Positions 53,958 through 62,646 of a stretch of 64,000 bases of DNA are shown in pieces; position 1 is the first letter of the stretch, and the number at the start of each line of letters is the position of its first letter. The stretch covers positions 112,769 to 176,768 of the forward strand of contig CALWRF010000011.1 of the NCBI GenBank assembly GCA_944383885.1, in the 5' to 3' direction. Source of the stretch: an uncultured Clostridia bacterium (lineage in GTDB: Bacteria; Bacillota; Clostridia; Lachnospirales; Anaerotignaceae). Under the pieces are notes generated by a model, which saw only the letters and a program-made list of their open reading frames with translations, searched no databases and was not told the DNA's origin. The position numbers and the translations under genes were made by a program.

Positions 53958-54659
53958 ATGCCAAAAGTTCTTTCGGAAATGATAGCAGATGACATACTTT
54001 ACATGATTAATGTAGAAAAAAGGTTCAGTGAAACAATGAAACTGCCTAATGAGAATGATTTTGCAAAAGAACTTAATGTTAACAGGGCAACTTTAAGAGA
54101 AGCTATAAGGATTTTGGTTACAAACGGCGTTTTGGAAATCAGACGCGGAGTAGGAACTTTTATTAAGGAAAACGCATCAGGTCAAAAAAGTGATTATGAT
54201 ATTATTTCGTTTGACTGTGAAAATATTGACATACAGGATTTGTACGAAATGCGAATAGTTTTTGAACCTGAAGCTGCTTATTTTGCAACTTTGAGGGCTA
54301 CAGAAACAGAAATGAAAAACATACTCAATTATGGTGAGCTGGTTGAAAAAAAATTAATAGAAAATACTGAAAGAACGACAGAAGAGCTTAATTTTCATAG
54401 AGCTATAGCAAAAGCTACACATAATATGTATATGAATAAGCTAATGCCTGTGCTTTTAAAAATGATATACATTTCTGTAAAAATAACCCGTCACAACACT
54501 GAATTGAGGATTGAAACAATTCGTGACCACAGGCTGATTATGGATTTTATGAAACAAAGAGATGCTGAAGGAGCGAAAACGGCTATGCGACTTCACATGC
54601 TGCATGCAGTCAGGCTTATGGAAAACAACATAGAAAACATTAAAAGTATTAAAAAATGA
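53958..54659 (+). CDS. GntR-family regulator, FadR (FCD) subfamily
   Basis: 233 residues. The winged-helix N terminus has the GntR pattern (LPNENDFAKELNVNRATLREAIRIL, GVLEIRRGVGTFI). The C-terminal FCD domain (about 85-220) contains the metal or ligand-binding residues in YEMRIVFEPEAA, FHRAIAKATH and RDHRLIMDFM. It probably senses a small carboxylate. It sits just upstream of the dehydrogenase-panB pair, whose promoter carries candidate operators, so local control is likely. ATG at 53958 preceded by AAAGGTG; a GTG at 53949 is a less likely start. Confidence 0.9.
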   Translation: MPKVLSEMIADDILYMINVEKRFSETMKLPNENDFAKELNVNRATLREAIRILVTNGVLEIRRGVGTFIKENASGQKSDYDIISFDCENIDIQDLYEMRIVFEPEAAYFATLRATETEMKNILNYGELVEKKLIENTERTTEELNFHRAIAKATHNMYMNKLMPVLLKMIYISVKITRHNTELRIETIRDHRLIMDFMKQRDAEGAKTAMRLHMLHAVRLMENNIENIKSIKK

Positions 54660-54666
54660 TTTAATT

Positions 54667-54684
54667 ATTGTTAGATGTTCAACA
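54667..54684. promoter_or_regulatory. Candidate GntR-type operator
   Basis: An imperfect palindrome, TTGTTAGA-TG-TTCAACAA, just after the regulator gene and five bases before the -35 of the next promoter. A second half-site pair, GTTCAA (54678) and TTGAAC (54696), spans the -35 box. Assignment to the adjacent FadR-type protein is inference. Confidence 0.4.
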
Positions 54685-54689
54685 ACGTA

Positions 54690-54718
54690 TTGACATTGAA
54701 CAATTAAGAGTTTATAAT
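54690..54718 (+). promoter_or_regulatory. Consensus sigma-A promoter of the dehydrogenase-panB operon
   Basis: TTGACA at 54690-54695, exactly 17 bases, TATAAT at 54713-54718: a perfect consensus promoter. Such strong promoters usually need a repressor, which fits the upstream regulator gene. Confidence 0.88.
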
Positions 54719-54774
54719 GTCGATATTGTAATTTAAGGAAACAGGTACTTATTTAATGATTTAGGAGGGATAAT

Positions 54775-55857
54775 ATGGCATTTTATTCACAGGCTCTTCC
54801 AAGTTATACTATTGGCGATACTGCGTATGAGGATATTCCTCGCGTGTGTGAACCTTACGGTTCAACGGCTGTTGTTATAGGTGGAAAACGCGCTATGGCG
54901 GCAGCGAGGGATTATTTATTAGATGCGCTTAAAGATTCTAAAATTAAGGTGCTTGATTTTGTTTGGTATGGCGGAGAGGCATCATTTGAAAACGGCGATG
55001 CGCTTATAGAAAATCCGACTGTACAGCAGGCAGATATGATTTTTTCTATGGGCGGCGGAAAGTGCGTTGACTGTGTTAAATATGTCTGCTACAAATTAAA
55101 CAAACCTCTTTTTGCGCTTCCGACTATTGCCGGTACATGTGCTCCTGTTTCATCAGTTGCAGTTATGTATTATCCAAACGGTGTTATGAAGGAAACTTAT
55201 CAATTCTCTCATACACCGCCAAAGCATGTATTTATTAATACAAGGGTTATTGCTGAGGCGCCTGACGTTTATTTATGGACCGGTATGGGTGACACTATGG
55301 CAAAGCATTTTGAAACTACTTTAGCCGCTCGCGGCAGGGACTTGGCTCATGGTGATGCTTTTGGAGTTGCAGCCGGAATACAGTGCTATAAACCGCTTGT
55401 TAAATACGGTGCTAAAGCCCTTGAAGACTGCAAAAACAATAATCCTTCATTTGAAGTTGAGCAGATTTGTCTTTGCAATCTTGTAACAACAGGCATGGTT
55501 TCAAACTTTATAGATTTTTCGCTTAACAGCTGTATTGCTCACTCACTGTTTTACGGATTTACTGTTTTACCGCAGATAGAGAAAAATCATCTCCATGGAG
55601 AAGTTGTTTCTTATGGAGTTCTTGTTCAGCTTATTTATGACGGACAATATGATAAGCTTGATGAGCTTTATCCATTTTATAAATCGGTTAAATTACCTAC
55701 AAAGCTTGCTGATATAGAAGTTAAGTTTGATGAGCTTGGACCTGTTATTGATAAAACTCTTGAGGTTAGAGATATCAAGAACGCTCCTTATGAAGTTACA
55801 GCCCAGAAGCTTCTTGACTCTATAGCTGAGCTTGAGGAATATAATAAAACTCATTGA
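54775..55857 (+). CDS. GldA/HcxA-family iron- or zinc-dependent dehydrogenase
   Basis: 360 residues of the glycerol dehydrogenase-like group. The nucleotide-binding SMGGGKCVDCVKY and LPTIAGTCAP are followed by the metal ligands D173 (MGDTMAKHFE), H256 (IAHSLFYGF) and H274 (HLHGEVVSYG), at the same numbers as in classical GldA. HcxA (YbdH) of Escherichia coli, of the same group, reduces 2-oxoacids with NADPH. It is followed after 22 bases by panB, whose product is the 2-oxoacid ketopantoate, so ketopantoate reduction is an attractive but unproven role. AGGAGGG precedes the ATG. Confidence 0.85.
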   Translation: MAFYSQALPSYTIGDTAYEDIPRVCEPYGSTAVVIGGKRAMAAARDYLLDALKDSKIKVLDFVWYGGEASFENGDALIENPTVQQADMIFSMGGGKCVDCVKYVCYKLNKPLFALPTIAGTCAPVSSVAVMYYPNGVMKETYQFSHTPPKHVFINTRVIAEAPDVYLWTGMGDTMAKHFETTLAARGRDLAHGDAFGVAAGIQCYKPLVKYGAKALEDCKNNNPSFEVEQICLCNLVTTGMVSNFIDFSLNSCIAHSLFYGFTVLPQIEKNHLHGEVVSYGVLVQLIYDGQYDKLDELYPFYKSVKLPTKLADIEVKFDELGPVIDKTLEVRDIKNAPYEVTAQKLLDSIAELEEYNKTH

Positions 55858-55879
55858 TTTTTTAATAGGAGGTTGGGGA

Positions 55880-56698
55880 ATGAGAAAAATTACTGTACCA
55901 GAAATCAGGGAAACAAAAACAAACGGTAGAAGAATAACTTTAGTTACATGCTATGATTATTCATTTGCTACTTTAGTTGAAAAAAGTGATATAGAAATGA
56001 TACTTATTGGAGATTCCATGGGTATGACAATGCTTGGTTATGAAGGAACTGTAGGTGTAACACCTGATGATATTATTCACCATGGCAAAGCTGTAAGAAG
56101 AGGTGCTCCTACTACATTCATTATTGGAGATATGCCTTTTGGCTACTATAATGAATCTGTTGAGCAGGGTATTCACACAGCTAACAGATTTATGAGAGAA
56201 ATTAACTGCGATGCTATAAAGCTTGAAGGCGGCAGACGTTCAGCTGCTGTTGTTAAAGGCATTGTTGAAGCTGGTATTCCTGTATGCGGACATATCGGTC
56301 TTACTCCACAGAGTTCTTCGAGTATGGGCGGTTTTAAAGTACAGGGCAAGAGTATGGATGCTGTTGAGGAGCTTCTTGCTGATGCCAAAGCTATTGAAGA
56401 AGCAGGTGCTTTCATGATTATGGTTGAAGGCGTACCAACAACTGTTTGCAAATACATAAGAGACAACATTGGTATTCCAATAATCGGCATTGGTGCTGGA
56501 ATTGAGTGCGAAGCTCAGGCTCTTGTTATGCATGATATGCTTGGTTTTAATGAGTGGGTACCTAAATTTGCTAAGAAATACGCTAATATTGGACCACAGA
56601 TACTTGATGCATTTAATACATACCATAAAGAAGTTACAGAAGGAAAGTTCCCTACACCTGAGTATTCTTACAACACAAAGGTTGAAGGTCTTGAATAA
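55880..56698 (+). CDS. panB: 3-methyl-2-oxobutanoate hydroxymethyltransferase
   Basis: 272 residues. Transfers a hydroxymethyl group from methylene-THF to 2-oxoisovalerate, giving ketopantoate for pantothenate and CoA. Motifs: VTCYDYSFATLVEKS, ILIGDSMGMTMLGYEGT with Mg ligands, GDMPFGYY, CDAIKLEGG and GHIGLTPQS. The ATG at 55880 follows AGGAGG; a frame from 55832 starts inside the previous gene. The partners panC, panD and panE are absent from the window. A strong terminator follows. Confidence 0.96.
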   Translation: MRKITVPEIRETKTNGRRITLVTCYDYSFATLVEKSDIEMILIGDSMGMTMLGYEGTVGVTPDDIIHHGKAVRRGAPTTFIIGDMPFGYYNESVEQGIHTANRFMREINCDAIKLEGGRRSAAVVKGIVEAGIPVCGHIGLTPQSSSSMGGFKVQGKSMDAVEELLADAKAIEEAGAFMIMVEGVPTTVCKYIRDNIGIPIIGIGAGIECEAQALVMHDMLGFNEWVPKFAKKYANIGPQILDAFNTYHKEVTEGKFPTPEYSYNTKVEGLE

Positions 56699-56737
56699 TT
56701 AATTTGCTGCAAACTGTAATGGTTTTATTTTCCCCTT

Positions 56738-56767
56738 GAGTCCTCCATAAGGAGGACTCTTTTTTTG
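56738..56767 (+). terminator. Terminator of the dehydrogenase-panB operon
   Basis: Perfect stem GAGTCCTCC / GGAGGACTC with a four-base loop and a run of T. Confidence 0.97.
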
Positions 56768-56778
56768 TTAATATTTAT

Positions 56779-56807
56779 TTGTTTATAATGACTAAATATT
56801 GTATAAT
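56779..56807 (+). promoter_or_regulatory. Promoter of the yhaM-rlmD pair
   Basis: TTGTTT at 56779-56784, 17-base spacer, TATAAT at 56802-56807. Confidence 0.65.
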
Positions 56808-56874
56808 AATATTTGTTAGTTTATTTATGGCAATAGTTAAACAAAAAAAAATTAAACTGAAAGCGGTGAATTTT

Positions 56875-57816
56875 TTGAGATATATAAATGAGCTTAGAGA
56901 AGGAGAAAATGTTGTTGGACATTATCTTTGCAAATCAAAACAGACTTTGAAATCAAGAGCAGGGAAAAGCTATTATTCTTTAAAACTTCAGGATAAAACA
57001 GGATTGCTTGATGGCAAAGTTTGGGATTTGAATAATGAGATAAAAAGCTTTGATGAAAATGACTTTATAAAAATTGACGGCACTGTTCTTATTTACAATA
57101 ATGAACCTCAGGTTAATATACGCAGAATTAGGAAAAGTCTTGAGGGCGAATATGACCCAATGGATTATATTCCATGTACGGAAAAAGATACAGAAGAAAT
57201 GTATAAAAAGCTTATGGGGTATATTAATACAATAGATGACAAGTATGTTAAAAGGCTTTTGACAGAAATATTTGAAAACAACAAAGAAGTAAAAGAAAAC
57301 CTTAAAAAACATTCGGCAGCCAGAACTCTTCACCATGGTTATTTAGGCGGACTTTTAGAGCATACTCTTTCTGTTACGGAAATATGTGATTTTATGAGCG
57401 GACGGTATAAAAGAGTTAACAGGGATATTTTGATATGCTGCGCTATGCTTCATGATATAGGTAAAATATTTGAGCTTTCAAAGTTTCCAGTTAATGAGTA
57501 TACAGATGACGGACAGCTTTTAGGGCATATTATAATAGGCGCTGAAATGGTTCATGACGCAGCAGCTAAAATTGAAGGTTTTCCGAAAGAACTTGAGAGT
57601 TTGATAAAGCATTGTATACTCGCTCATCATGGAGAATATGAGTATGGTTCCCCAGAGCTGCCAAAAACAATAGAAGCTTTTATACTGCATTGCGCTGACA
57701 ATATGGATGCAAAAGTTAAAGCAATAGAAGAAGCTATCGATGCTGACAGTACGCAGGGGAAATGGGTTGGATATAACAAAATGATGCAGAGAAATATTAG
57801 AAAAACAGAGTATTAA
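56875..57816 (+). CDS. yhaM: 3'-5' exoribonuclease YhaM family (OB fold plus HD domain)
   Basis: 313 residues, matching the 314 of Bacillus YhaM. An N-terminal OB-fold nucleic-acid-binding domain (about 10-100: SYYSLKLQDKTGLLDGKVWD) is followed by an HD phosphohydrolase domain with metal ligands in HHGYLGGLLEHT, AMLHDIGKI, HIIIGAEMVH and the later HCADNMDAK. It trims RNA and single-stranded DNA from the 3' end. I chose the TTG at 56875, with GGTGA upstream, because it gives family length; in-frame starts at 56827 and 56779 lie at or before the promoter's start site. Confidence 0.88.
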   Translation: MRYINELREGENVVGHYLCKSKQTLKSRAGKSYYSLKLQDKTGLLDGKVWDLNNEIKSFDENDFIKIDGTVLIYNNEPQVNIRRIRKSLEGEYDPMDYIPCTEKDTEEMYKKLMGYINTIDDKYVKRLLTEIFENNKEVKENLKKHSAARTLHHGYLGGLLEHTLSVTEICDFMSGRYKRVNRDILICCAMLHDIGKIFELSKFPVNEYTDDGQLLGHIIIGAEMVHDAAAKIEGFPKELESLIKHCILAHHGEYEYGSPELPKTIEAFILHCADNMDAKVKAIEEAIDADSTQGKWVGYNKMMQRNIRKTEY

Positions 57817-57837
57817 ATAATTAGAAATGGGGATATT

Positions 57838-59229
57838 ATGAACAATTTATGTCCTGTTGAGAAAAACAAAGAATATCTAATGACAATTGATGATATAGGA
57901 AATGATGGTGAAGGTATAGGCAAGATAGAAGGTTTTACTGTTTTTGTTAAAGATGCGCTTCCTAAAGAGAAAATAAAAGTTTTAATAACAAAAGTCAGAA
58001 AAAACTTTGCTTACGGCAGGCTTATAAAAATTATTGAATTATCCGAAAACAGAGTAGAGCCTGTTTGCAAAAATTATAAGCGCTGCGGCGGCTGCAATAT
58101 ACAGCATCTTTCATACAAGGAGCAGCTTAATTTTAAGACTAAAAAAGTAAAAGATGCTTTGGAAAGGATAGGCGGATTTAATAATGTTTCTGTAAAAGAT
58201 ACTATAGGAATGGAAAATCCATATAATTACAGAAACAAAGCTCAGTTTCCAGTAGGTCAAAGGAAAGGAAAAATTGAAATAGGTTTTTATTCTCCAAGAA
58301 GCCACAATATTGTTGATATTGAAAGCTGCTGTATTCAAAACAAGGCTAACGACAAAATAATAAAAATTATACGTCAATTTATGGAAGAAGAACAAATACC
58401 GGCTTATGATGAAACAACTGGAAAAGGACTTATAAGGCATATACTTACAAAAGTCGGTTTTGCAACAGGAGAAAAATTAGTCTGTATAGTTATAAACGGA
58501 GACAGTATTCCCAAGAAAGAAATGCTTGTTGAAAAACTTAAATCCATAGAAGGCTTAACAGGAATTGTTTTAAATGTAAATAAGCAGGATACAAATGTAA
58601 TACTTGGAAAAGAAATTAAAGTCTTATGGGGACGCGGTTACATTACTGATTATATTGGAAATATAAAATTTGAGATTTCCGTACACAGCTTTTTTCAGGT
58701 TAACCCTGTTCAAACAAGAATTTTATACGGTAAAGCTCTTGAAATGGCAAACATTACAGGCTGTGAAAATGTACTTGATATATATTGCGGAATAGGGACA
58801 ATTTCTTTATTTTTGGCTCAGAAAGCTAAAAAAGTAATTGGAGTTGAGATAGTAGAACAGGCTATAAAAGATGCTAAAAGAAATGCAGAAATAAACAATA
58901 TTAAAAATGCAGAATTTATAGCAGGACCAGCAGAAAAAGTTATTCCTGAAATTTATAGCAAAGGCTTTAAAGCTGATACAGTAGTTGTTGACCCACCAAG
59001 AAAAGGCTGTGACATAGCGGTTTTAAATACAATCTTAAATATGAAGCCCCAAAGGCTTGTTTATGTATCATGCGACCCGTCAACTATGGCAAGAGATGTA
59101 AAAATTTTATGTGAAAATGGTTTTGAGCTTAATGAAGTCCAGCCTGTTGACCAGTTCTGCCATACAACACATGTTGAATCGGTGATAATGATGACGTATT
59201 GTGGTAAAGAGGCAAAAAATGAGGGTTAA
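57838..59229 (+). CDS. rlmD: 23S rRNA (uracil-5-)-methyltransferase RlmD/RlmCD
   Basis: 463 residues. An N-terminal TRAM domain (about 10-65) is followed by Fe-S cluster cysteines in CKNYKRCGGCNIQHL, then the SAM-binding NVLDIYCGIGTISLFLA and the catalytic VVDPPRKGCD and YVSCDPSTMARD. It makes m5U in 23S rRNA; Gram-positive members (RlmCD) often modify two sites. GGGG lies before the ATG. It may be co-transcribed with yhaM, 21 bases upstream. A compact double hairpin follows 30 bases after its stop. Confidence 0.93.
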   Translation: MNNLCPVEKNKEYLMTIDDIGNDGEGIGKIEGFTVFVKDALPKEKIKVLITKVRKNFAYGRLIKIIELSENRVEPVCKNYKRCGGCNIQHLSYKEQLNFKTKKVKDALERIGGFNNVSVKDTIGMENPYNYRNKAQFPVGQRKGKIEIGFYSPRSHNIVDIESCCIQNKANDKIIKIIRQFMEEEQIPAYDETTGKGLIRHILTKVGFATGEKLVCIVINGDSIPKKEMLVEKLKSIEGLTGIVLNVNKQDTNVILGKEIKVLWGRGYITDYIGNIKFEISVHSFFQVNPVQTRILYGKALEMANITGCENVLDIYCGIGTISLFLAQKAKKVIGVEIVEQAIKDAKRNAEINNIKNAEFIAGPAEKVIPEIYSKGFKADTVVVDPPRKGCDIAVLNTILNMKPQRLVYVSCDPSTMARDVKILCENGFELNEVQPVDQFCHTTHVESVIMMTYCGKEAKNEG

Positions 59230-59254
59230 AACACTATTAGTACCGGAAAGAAGT

Positions 59255-59286
59255 CCGGCGGCAAAGCCGTTTTTGCGAAGCAAAAA
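59255..59286. repeat. Compact double hairpin downstream of rlmD
   Basis: CGGCAAAGCCG (59259-59269) forms one tight stem and is directly followed by TTTTTGCGAAGCAAAAA (59270-59286), which forms a second. The first stem plus T run could act as a terminator. The dense, back-to-back layout resembles small REP/MITE-type repeats; only one copy occurs in this window. Confidence 0.4.
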
Positions 59287-59412
59287 TACTGACAAGTTGT
59301 GGTTTGAAGCTCAAAATTAGGCGATTTTAAGGCTCAAAAATGCCCGTTTTTTCTCCCTTAAAAATTGCATTTTGACAGATGACATAAGAAAAAATAAACA
59401 AAAAAATGTTTT

Positions 59413-59450
59413 TAAGGCAGTGAGATGTAAAAAATCTCACTGCCTTTTTT
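59413..59450 (+). terminator. Strong terminator after rlmD
   Basis: A 13-bp perfect stem, AAGGCAGTGAGAT / ATCTCACTGCCTT, with a seven-base loop and a continuing T run. It marks the end of the host operon; decayed and phage-derived sequence follows. Confidence 0.97.
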
Positions 59451-59697
59451 TGTTTCTCAAAATCGACAAAAAAGCAGTTTCAAAAAATATAACCATTTTT
59501 TGAAAAAAATTAAAAATATTTTAAAGTTTGTAAAAAAGAAATAAATTTCATTTTGAAATAGACTGTATTTTTGTTTATACATTTTGAAAGATATTTTCAA
59601 AAAGAGAGGTTGGATTAAGATGTAATAAAAAAATAAATTTATTTATTATAAAACAACTAAATAAGATAACTTTCAAAAAATGAAAAGAGGAATGAGA

Positions 59698-60010
59698 ATG
59701 AAGGAAAAAGAAATCAAAGTGCTAAAGGTAAAGCCGCATGAACATCCTGAAGTCTGCATGTTGAAAAATACATTGGAAGGATATATTGACATCGTAGGAT
59801 TAGATGACAATTATGCATCCTATTAAATGATGAGGGAAAATTGATTAGATTAGAAGGGAACAGGAGAATCGGAGCGATATCATTGTTGGCAATTTTTTTG
59901 GTACTTTACCTGTCTATTTTATATTGACGGCTTCATTTGCTAGAGGTTATGATTTAATAAAAATAAAATGTTTATCATTGAAATCTTTGAAGGCTTTTGA
60001 AGTTTGTTAA
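59698..60010 (+). pseudogene. Frameshifted DUF3846-type phage/plasmid gene remnant
   Basis: ATG at 59698 with AAGAGGAATGAG upstream opens KVLKVKPHEHPEV and EGYIDIVGLDD, then stops at 59824. The next family segment, LNDEGKLIRLEGNRRIG, is in another frame from 59823. The following DIIVGNFF is in the third frame from 59876, which stays open to 60008. Two one-base deletions would explain all three pieces. The segment order matches the DUF3846 family as I recall it, common in phages and mobile elements. Confidence 0.6.
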
Positions 60011-60453
60011 TAAATAATAAATTGTATTTTATAAAAAATAACGGTAATAAAAAGCTTCTTGATTAAATTAACTAATAAACTTCCAAAAAATTAATATGAA
60101 AGAAAATAAATTAGAGTATTGAGGGTATCATAACATCATTATTCTGCAGAATATACTTGAAAAATTCACCGTAAATAATAAAAGAAGCAATAAAATTGAT
60201 TTATAGTATTGTATGGGCATGTATACACTTGTTAAATAATGAAGTTAAACTTATTAGTTTAGAAGATACAGAAGAATCAACATTGATATTTAATACTGAG
60301 AATGAGTCTAGTAGGAAATAAGTTTTAGTAAAGCCCAAATAATTGATATGTTGGCAATTTGTCTTAATTTATTTAACAAAAATTACAATAAAAGGACAAA
60401 AGGGTAACCCAAGGGACGTAAAAAGGGTGTATAGTGATAGTATATTAATATAA

Positions 60454-60492
60454 GGCAACATTAATTATAACAATTAATGCTGCTTTTTTATT
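60454..60492 (+). terminator. Terminator just upstream of the tail genes
   Basis: GCAACATTAATT (60455-60466) pairs with AATTAATGCTGC (60472-60483) with one mismatch, then a T run. It ends transcripts entering from the decayed region; the tail genes need read-through or a promoter not clearly visible. Confidence 0.88.
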
Positions 60493-60512
60493 ATTTTAAA
60501 GGTGGTGGTAAT

Positions 60513-60542
60513 ATGAATTTTATTAAAATGCTTTTTAAGTAA
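60513..60542 (+). CDS. Nine-residue ORF (leader peptide or XkdX-like vestige)
   Basis: ATG preceded by AAAGGTGGTGGT, a very strong ribosome binding site, opens MNFIKMLFK and then TAA. The next gene starts 20 bases on. It could be a leader peptide that loads ribosomes onto the tail mRNA, or the vestige of a small phage protein such as XkdX. Confidence 0.35.
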   Translation: MNFIKMLFK

Positions 60543-60562
60543 ATTAAGAAAGGAGAAGAAAA

Positions 60563-61000
60563 ATGACTAAAACCACAGAAATATTATCGGTTTTGGAAAA
60601 GTTACTGACAGAAAAAACAGGTATAAAAGTTTATATTGATACTATTGATGAAGGTTATGAAAAGCCTTCTTTTTTTATTTCTGTAACAGAAGACAGAGCT
60701 GAAGATGTAAATTACAGCACTGTTAAAAGAACAAAAAAGTTTAAAATTGACTGTTATGCAAGTGATAGCGAAGAGTCTATTTCTGAAAGAGAGATGATAG
60801 AAAAGATATGTGAAATATTTGAAAGCAGAAAGCTGAATGTAAATGACAGAAAAATCAATATTTCATCTTACGTAGAAACAAATGAAGACACTAAAGAAAC
60901 ATATGTTTCTTTGGAAACCAATTTTTTTGATGAAAGAGGAATTGAGAAAGAAAAATATCCTATTGTGGAATCAATTGAGACAAATTTTAAGGAGGAATAA
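60563..61000 (+). CDS. Phage tail terminator-like protein (DUF6838 type)
   Basis: 145 residues, acidic, no membrane helix. It occupies the position directly before the sheath gene where contractile-tailed phages and tailocins of Clostridia carry a small tail terminator protein, and its FISVTEDRAEDVNYSTVKRT and FKIDCYASDSEE segments fit that family. The terminator ring would cap the tail tube end. AAGGAGAAG precedes the ATG; the sheath gene starts two bases after its stop. Confidence 0.7.
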   Translation: MTKTTEILSVLEKLLTEKTGIKVYIDTIDEGYEKPSFFISVTEDRAEDVNYSTVKRTKKFKIDCYASDSEESISEREMIEKICEIFESRKLNVNDRKINISSYVETNEDTKETYVSLETNFFDERGIEKEKYPIVESIETNFKEE

Positions 61001-61002
61001 GA

Positions 61003-62067
61003 ATGGGATTACCAAGTATTAATATTGAATTTAAAACAACAGGAATTACTGCTATAGAAAGAAGTCAAAAAGGTACAGCGGCACTTATATTAAGAGATGA
61101 AAGTGTAAGTGGAGCGTATATACTTACAAATGTAACTGAAATACCTGCTGATTTAACACAGGAAAACAAAGAATATATTGAAAGAGCATTTATAGGCTAT
61201 CAGACACCACCCAAATCAGTGATTATTTATGTAATAAATGCTGAGGCTGAAATAAGCACAGCACTTACATATTTTGCCACACAAAAATTTGATTATATAT
61301 GTCTTCCACCAACAGGAACACAGGAAGAAGCTGAAACACTTAAAAGCTGGGTATTAAGCGAAAGACTTAACAACAATGCCACATATAAAGCTGTTCTTCC
61401 AAATATATCTGCAGACAGTGAAGCTATTATAAATTTTGCTGCTGAAGGAATAACAGACGGAGAAAAAACATATACAGCAGCTGAATATTGCTCAAGAATT
61501 GCCGGACTTATTGCCGGAACACCAATGAATATAAGCTGTACTTATGCACCGCTTACAGAGATTAATGATATTAAAAGGCTTACAAAAGCTCAAGCAGACG
61601 AAGCAATTGACCAGGGAAAATTTATACTTATTCACGACGGTGAAAAAGTTAAAGTTGGCCGTGGAGTAAACAGTTTTATAACTACAGTTGAGGGAAAGGG
61701 TGAAGCATACAAAAAGATAAAAATTGTAGAAGCCATTGACATGATTAATAATGATATAAGAACAACTGTAGAGGACAGCTATATTGGCAAATATTCAAAC
61801 AGCTATGACAATAAATGTATACTTATTACAGCGATTAAAGGATATTTTGAACAGCTTGAAATGGACGGCATACTTGATAAGGGTAAAACTTCTGTAAGCA
61901 TTGATATACAGGCGCAGGAGAATTACCTTAAATCACAAGGCATTGATACTTCTGTTATGAAAGAGCAGGAGATTAAAGAGGCAAACACAGGAAGCAAAGT
62001 ATTTATTGCGGCAAGCATTAAAATTCTTGATGCTATTGAAGACATTGACATTAATATTGCTATTTAA
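61003..62067 (+). CDS. Contractile tail sheath protein (XkdK-like)
   Basis: 354 residues. The N-terminal GLPSINIEFKTTGITAIERS and the later RGVNSFIT followed by KIKIVEAIDMINNDIRTT and SYDNKCILITAIKGYF are typical of the short tail sheath proteins of PBSX-like phages in Clostridia. It forms the outer contractile sheath around the tube. It is full length for the short family form and intact. AAGGAGGAAT precedes the ATG. The tube gene follows after 25 bases, the standard order. Confidence 0.9.
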   Translation: MGLPSINIEFKTTGITAIERSQKGTAALILRDESVSGAYILTNVTEIPADLTQENKEYIERAFIGYQTPPKSVIIYVINAEAEISTALTYFATQKFDYICLPPTGTQEEAETLKSWVLSERLNNNATYKAVLPNISADSEAIINFAAEGITDGEKTYTAAEYCSRIAGLIAGTPMNISCTYAPLTEINDIKRLTKAQADEAIDQGKFILIHDGEKVKVGRGVNSFITTVEGKGEAYKKIKIVEAIDMINNDIRTTVEDSYIGKYSNSYDNKCILITAIKGYFEQLEMDGILDKGKTSVSIDIQAQENYLKSQGIDTSVMKEQEIKEANTGSKVFIAASIKILDAIEDIDINIAI

Positions 62068-62092
62068 GGATATTTAAGGAGGATAATAAATT

Positions 62093-62521
62093 ATGGATAG
62101 TGCAAAAAGAGTAATGAGCGGTACATGGGGCGAAGTATGGCTTGACGGAGAGTATGTAGCCGAAACTTACGGATTTCAGGCAAAGGTAAGCTTTAACAAA
62201 ACAGAAATTAAAATATGCGGACAGATGGCCACCGACAGCAAGGTTACAAGTGTTAAAATGACTGGAAGCCTTAAAATGCACAAGGTAAACAGCCGCATGG
62301 CAAGCAAGATTGGTGAAGAAATAATGAACGGTAAAGACCTTAGATTTACTATTATAAGCAAGCTTGCAGACCAAGACGCATATGGTGCAGAGAGAATTGC
62401 TATTAAAAATGTATCTATGGATGACCTTACACTTGCAGACTGGGAAGCCGGTACAAACGGTACTATTGAAGCACCTTTTACATTTACTGATTATGAATTT
62501 TTGGACAAGGTTGAAGCATAA
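62093..62521 (+). CDS. Tail tube protein (XkdM-like)
   Basis: 142 residues. MSGTWGEVWLDGEYVAE at the N terminus and TSVKMTGSLKMHKVNSRM in the middle are typical of XkdM-type tail tube proteins, beta-barrel subunits of the inner tube. AAGGAGGA lies before the ATG. A terminator follows, so sheath and tube form the most highly expressed part of the operon. Confidence 0.9.
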   Translation: MDSAKRVMSGTWGEVWLDGEYVAETYGFQAKVSFNKTEIKICGQMATDSKVTSVKMTGSLKMHKVNSRMASKIGEEIMNGKDLRFTIISKLADQDAYGAERIAIKNVSMDDLTLADWEAGTNGTIEAPFTFTDYEFLDKVEA

Positions 62522-62571
62522 ACAAAAGGAACAATATCTATTTAGAATAAATAACTTAATTTAATTAAAAA

Positions 62572-62620
62572 GGAAAAACAGCGGACTGATAAAAATATTA
62601 AAATCCGCTCTTTTTCTTTT
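62572..62620 (+). terminator. Terminator between tail tube and chaperone genes
   Basis: AGCGGA (62580-62585) pairs with TCCGCT (62604-62609), extended by GAAAAA/TTTTTC, with a T-rich 3' side. It would lower expression of the genes that follow relative to sheath and tube. Confidence 0.85.
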
Positions 62621-62646
62621 AAAATATTTATTAATGGAGGTACAAA

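Larger units (their letters stand above)
59451..60562. other. Decayed region between host genes and the phage tail module
   Basis: About 1.1 kb, very AT-rich, with no intact gene except a nine-codon ORF at 60513. It holds a frameshifted DUF3846-type gene (59698-60010), a further short open stretch at 60232-60321 with faint resemblance to the same family (LLNNEVKLISLED), and a terminator at 60454-60492. No capsid, portal, terminase, integrase or repressor gene, and no attachment site, was recognised. Confidence 0.6.
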
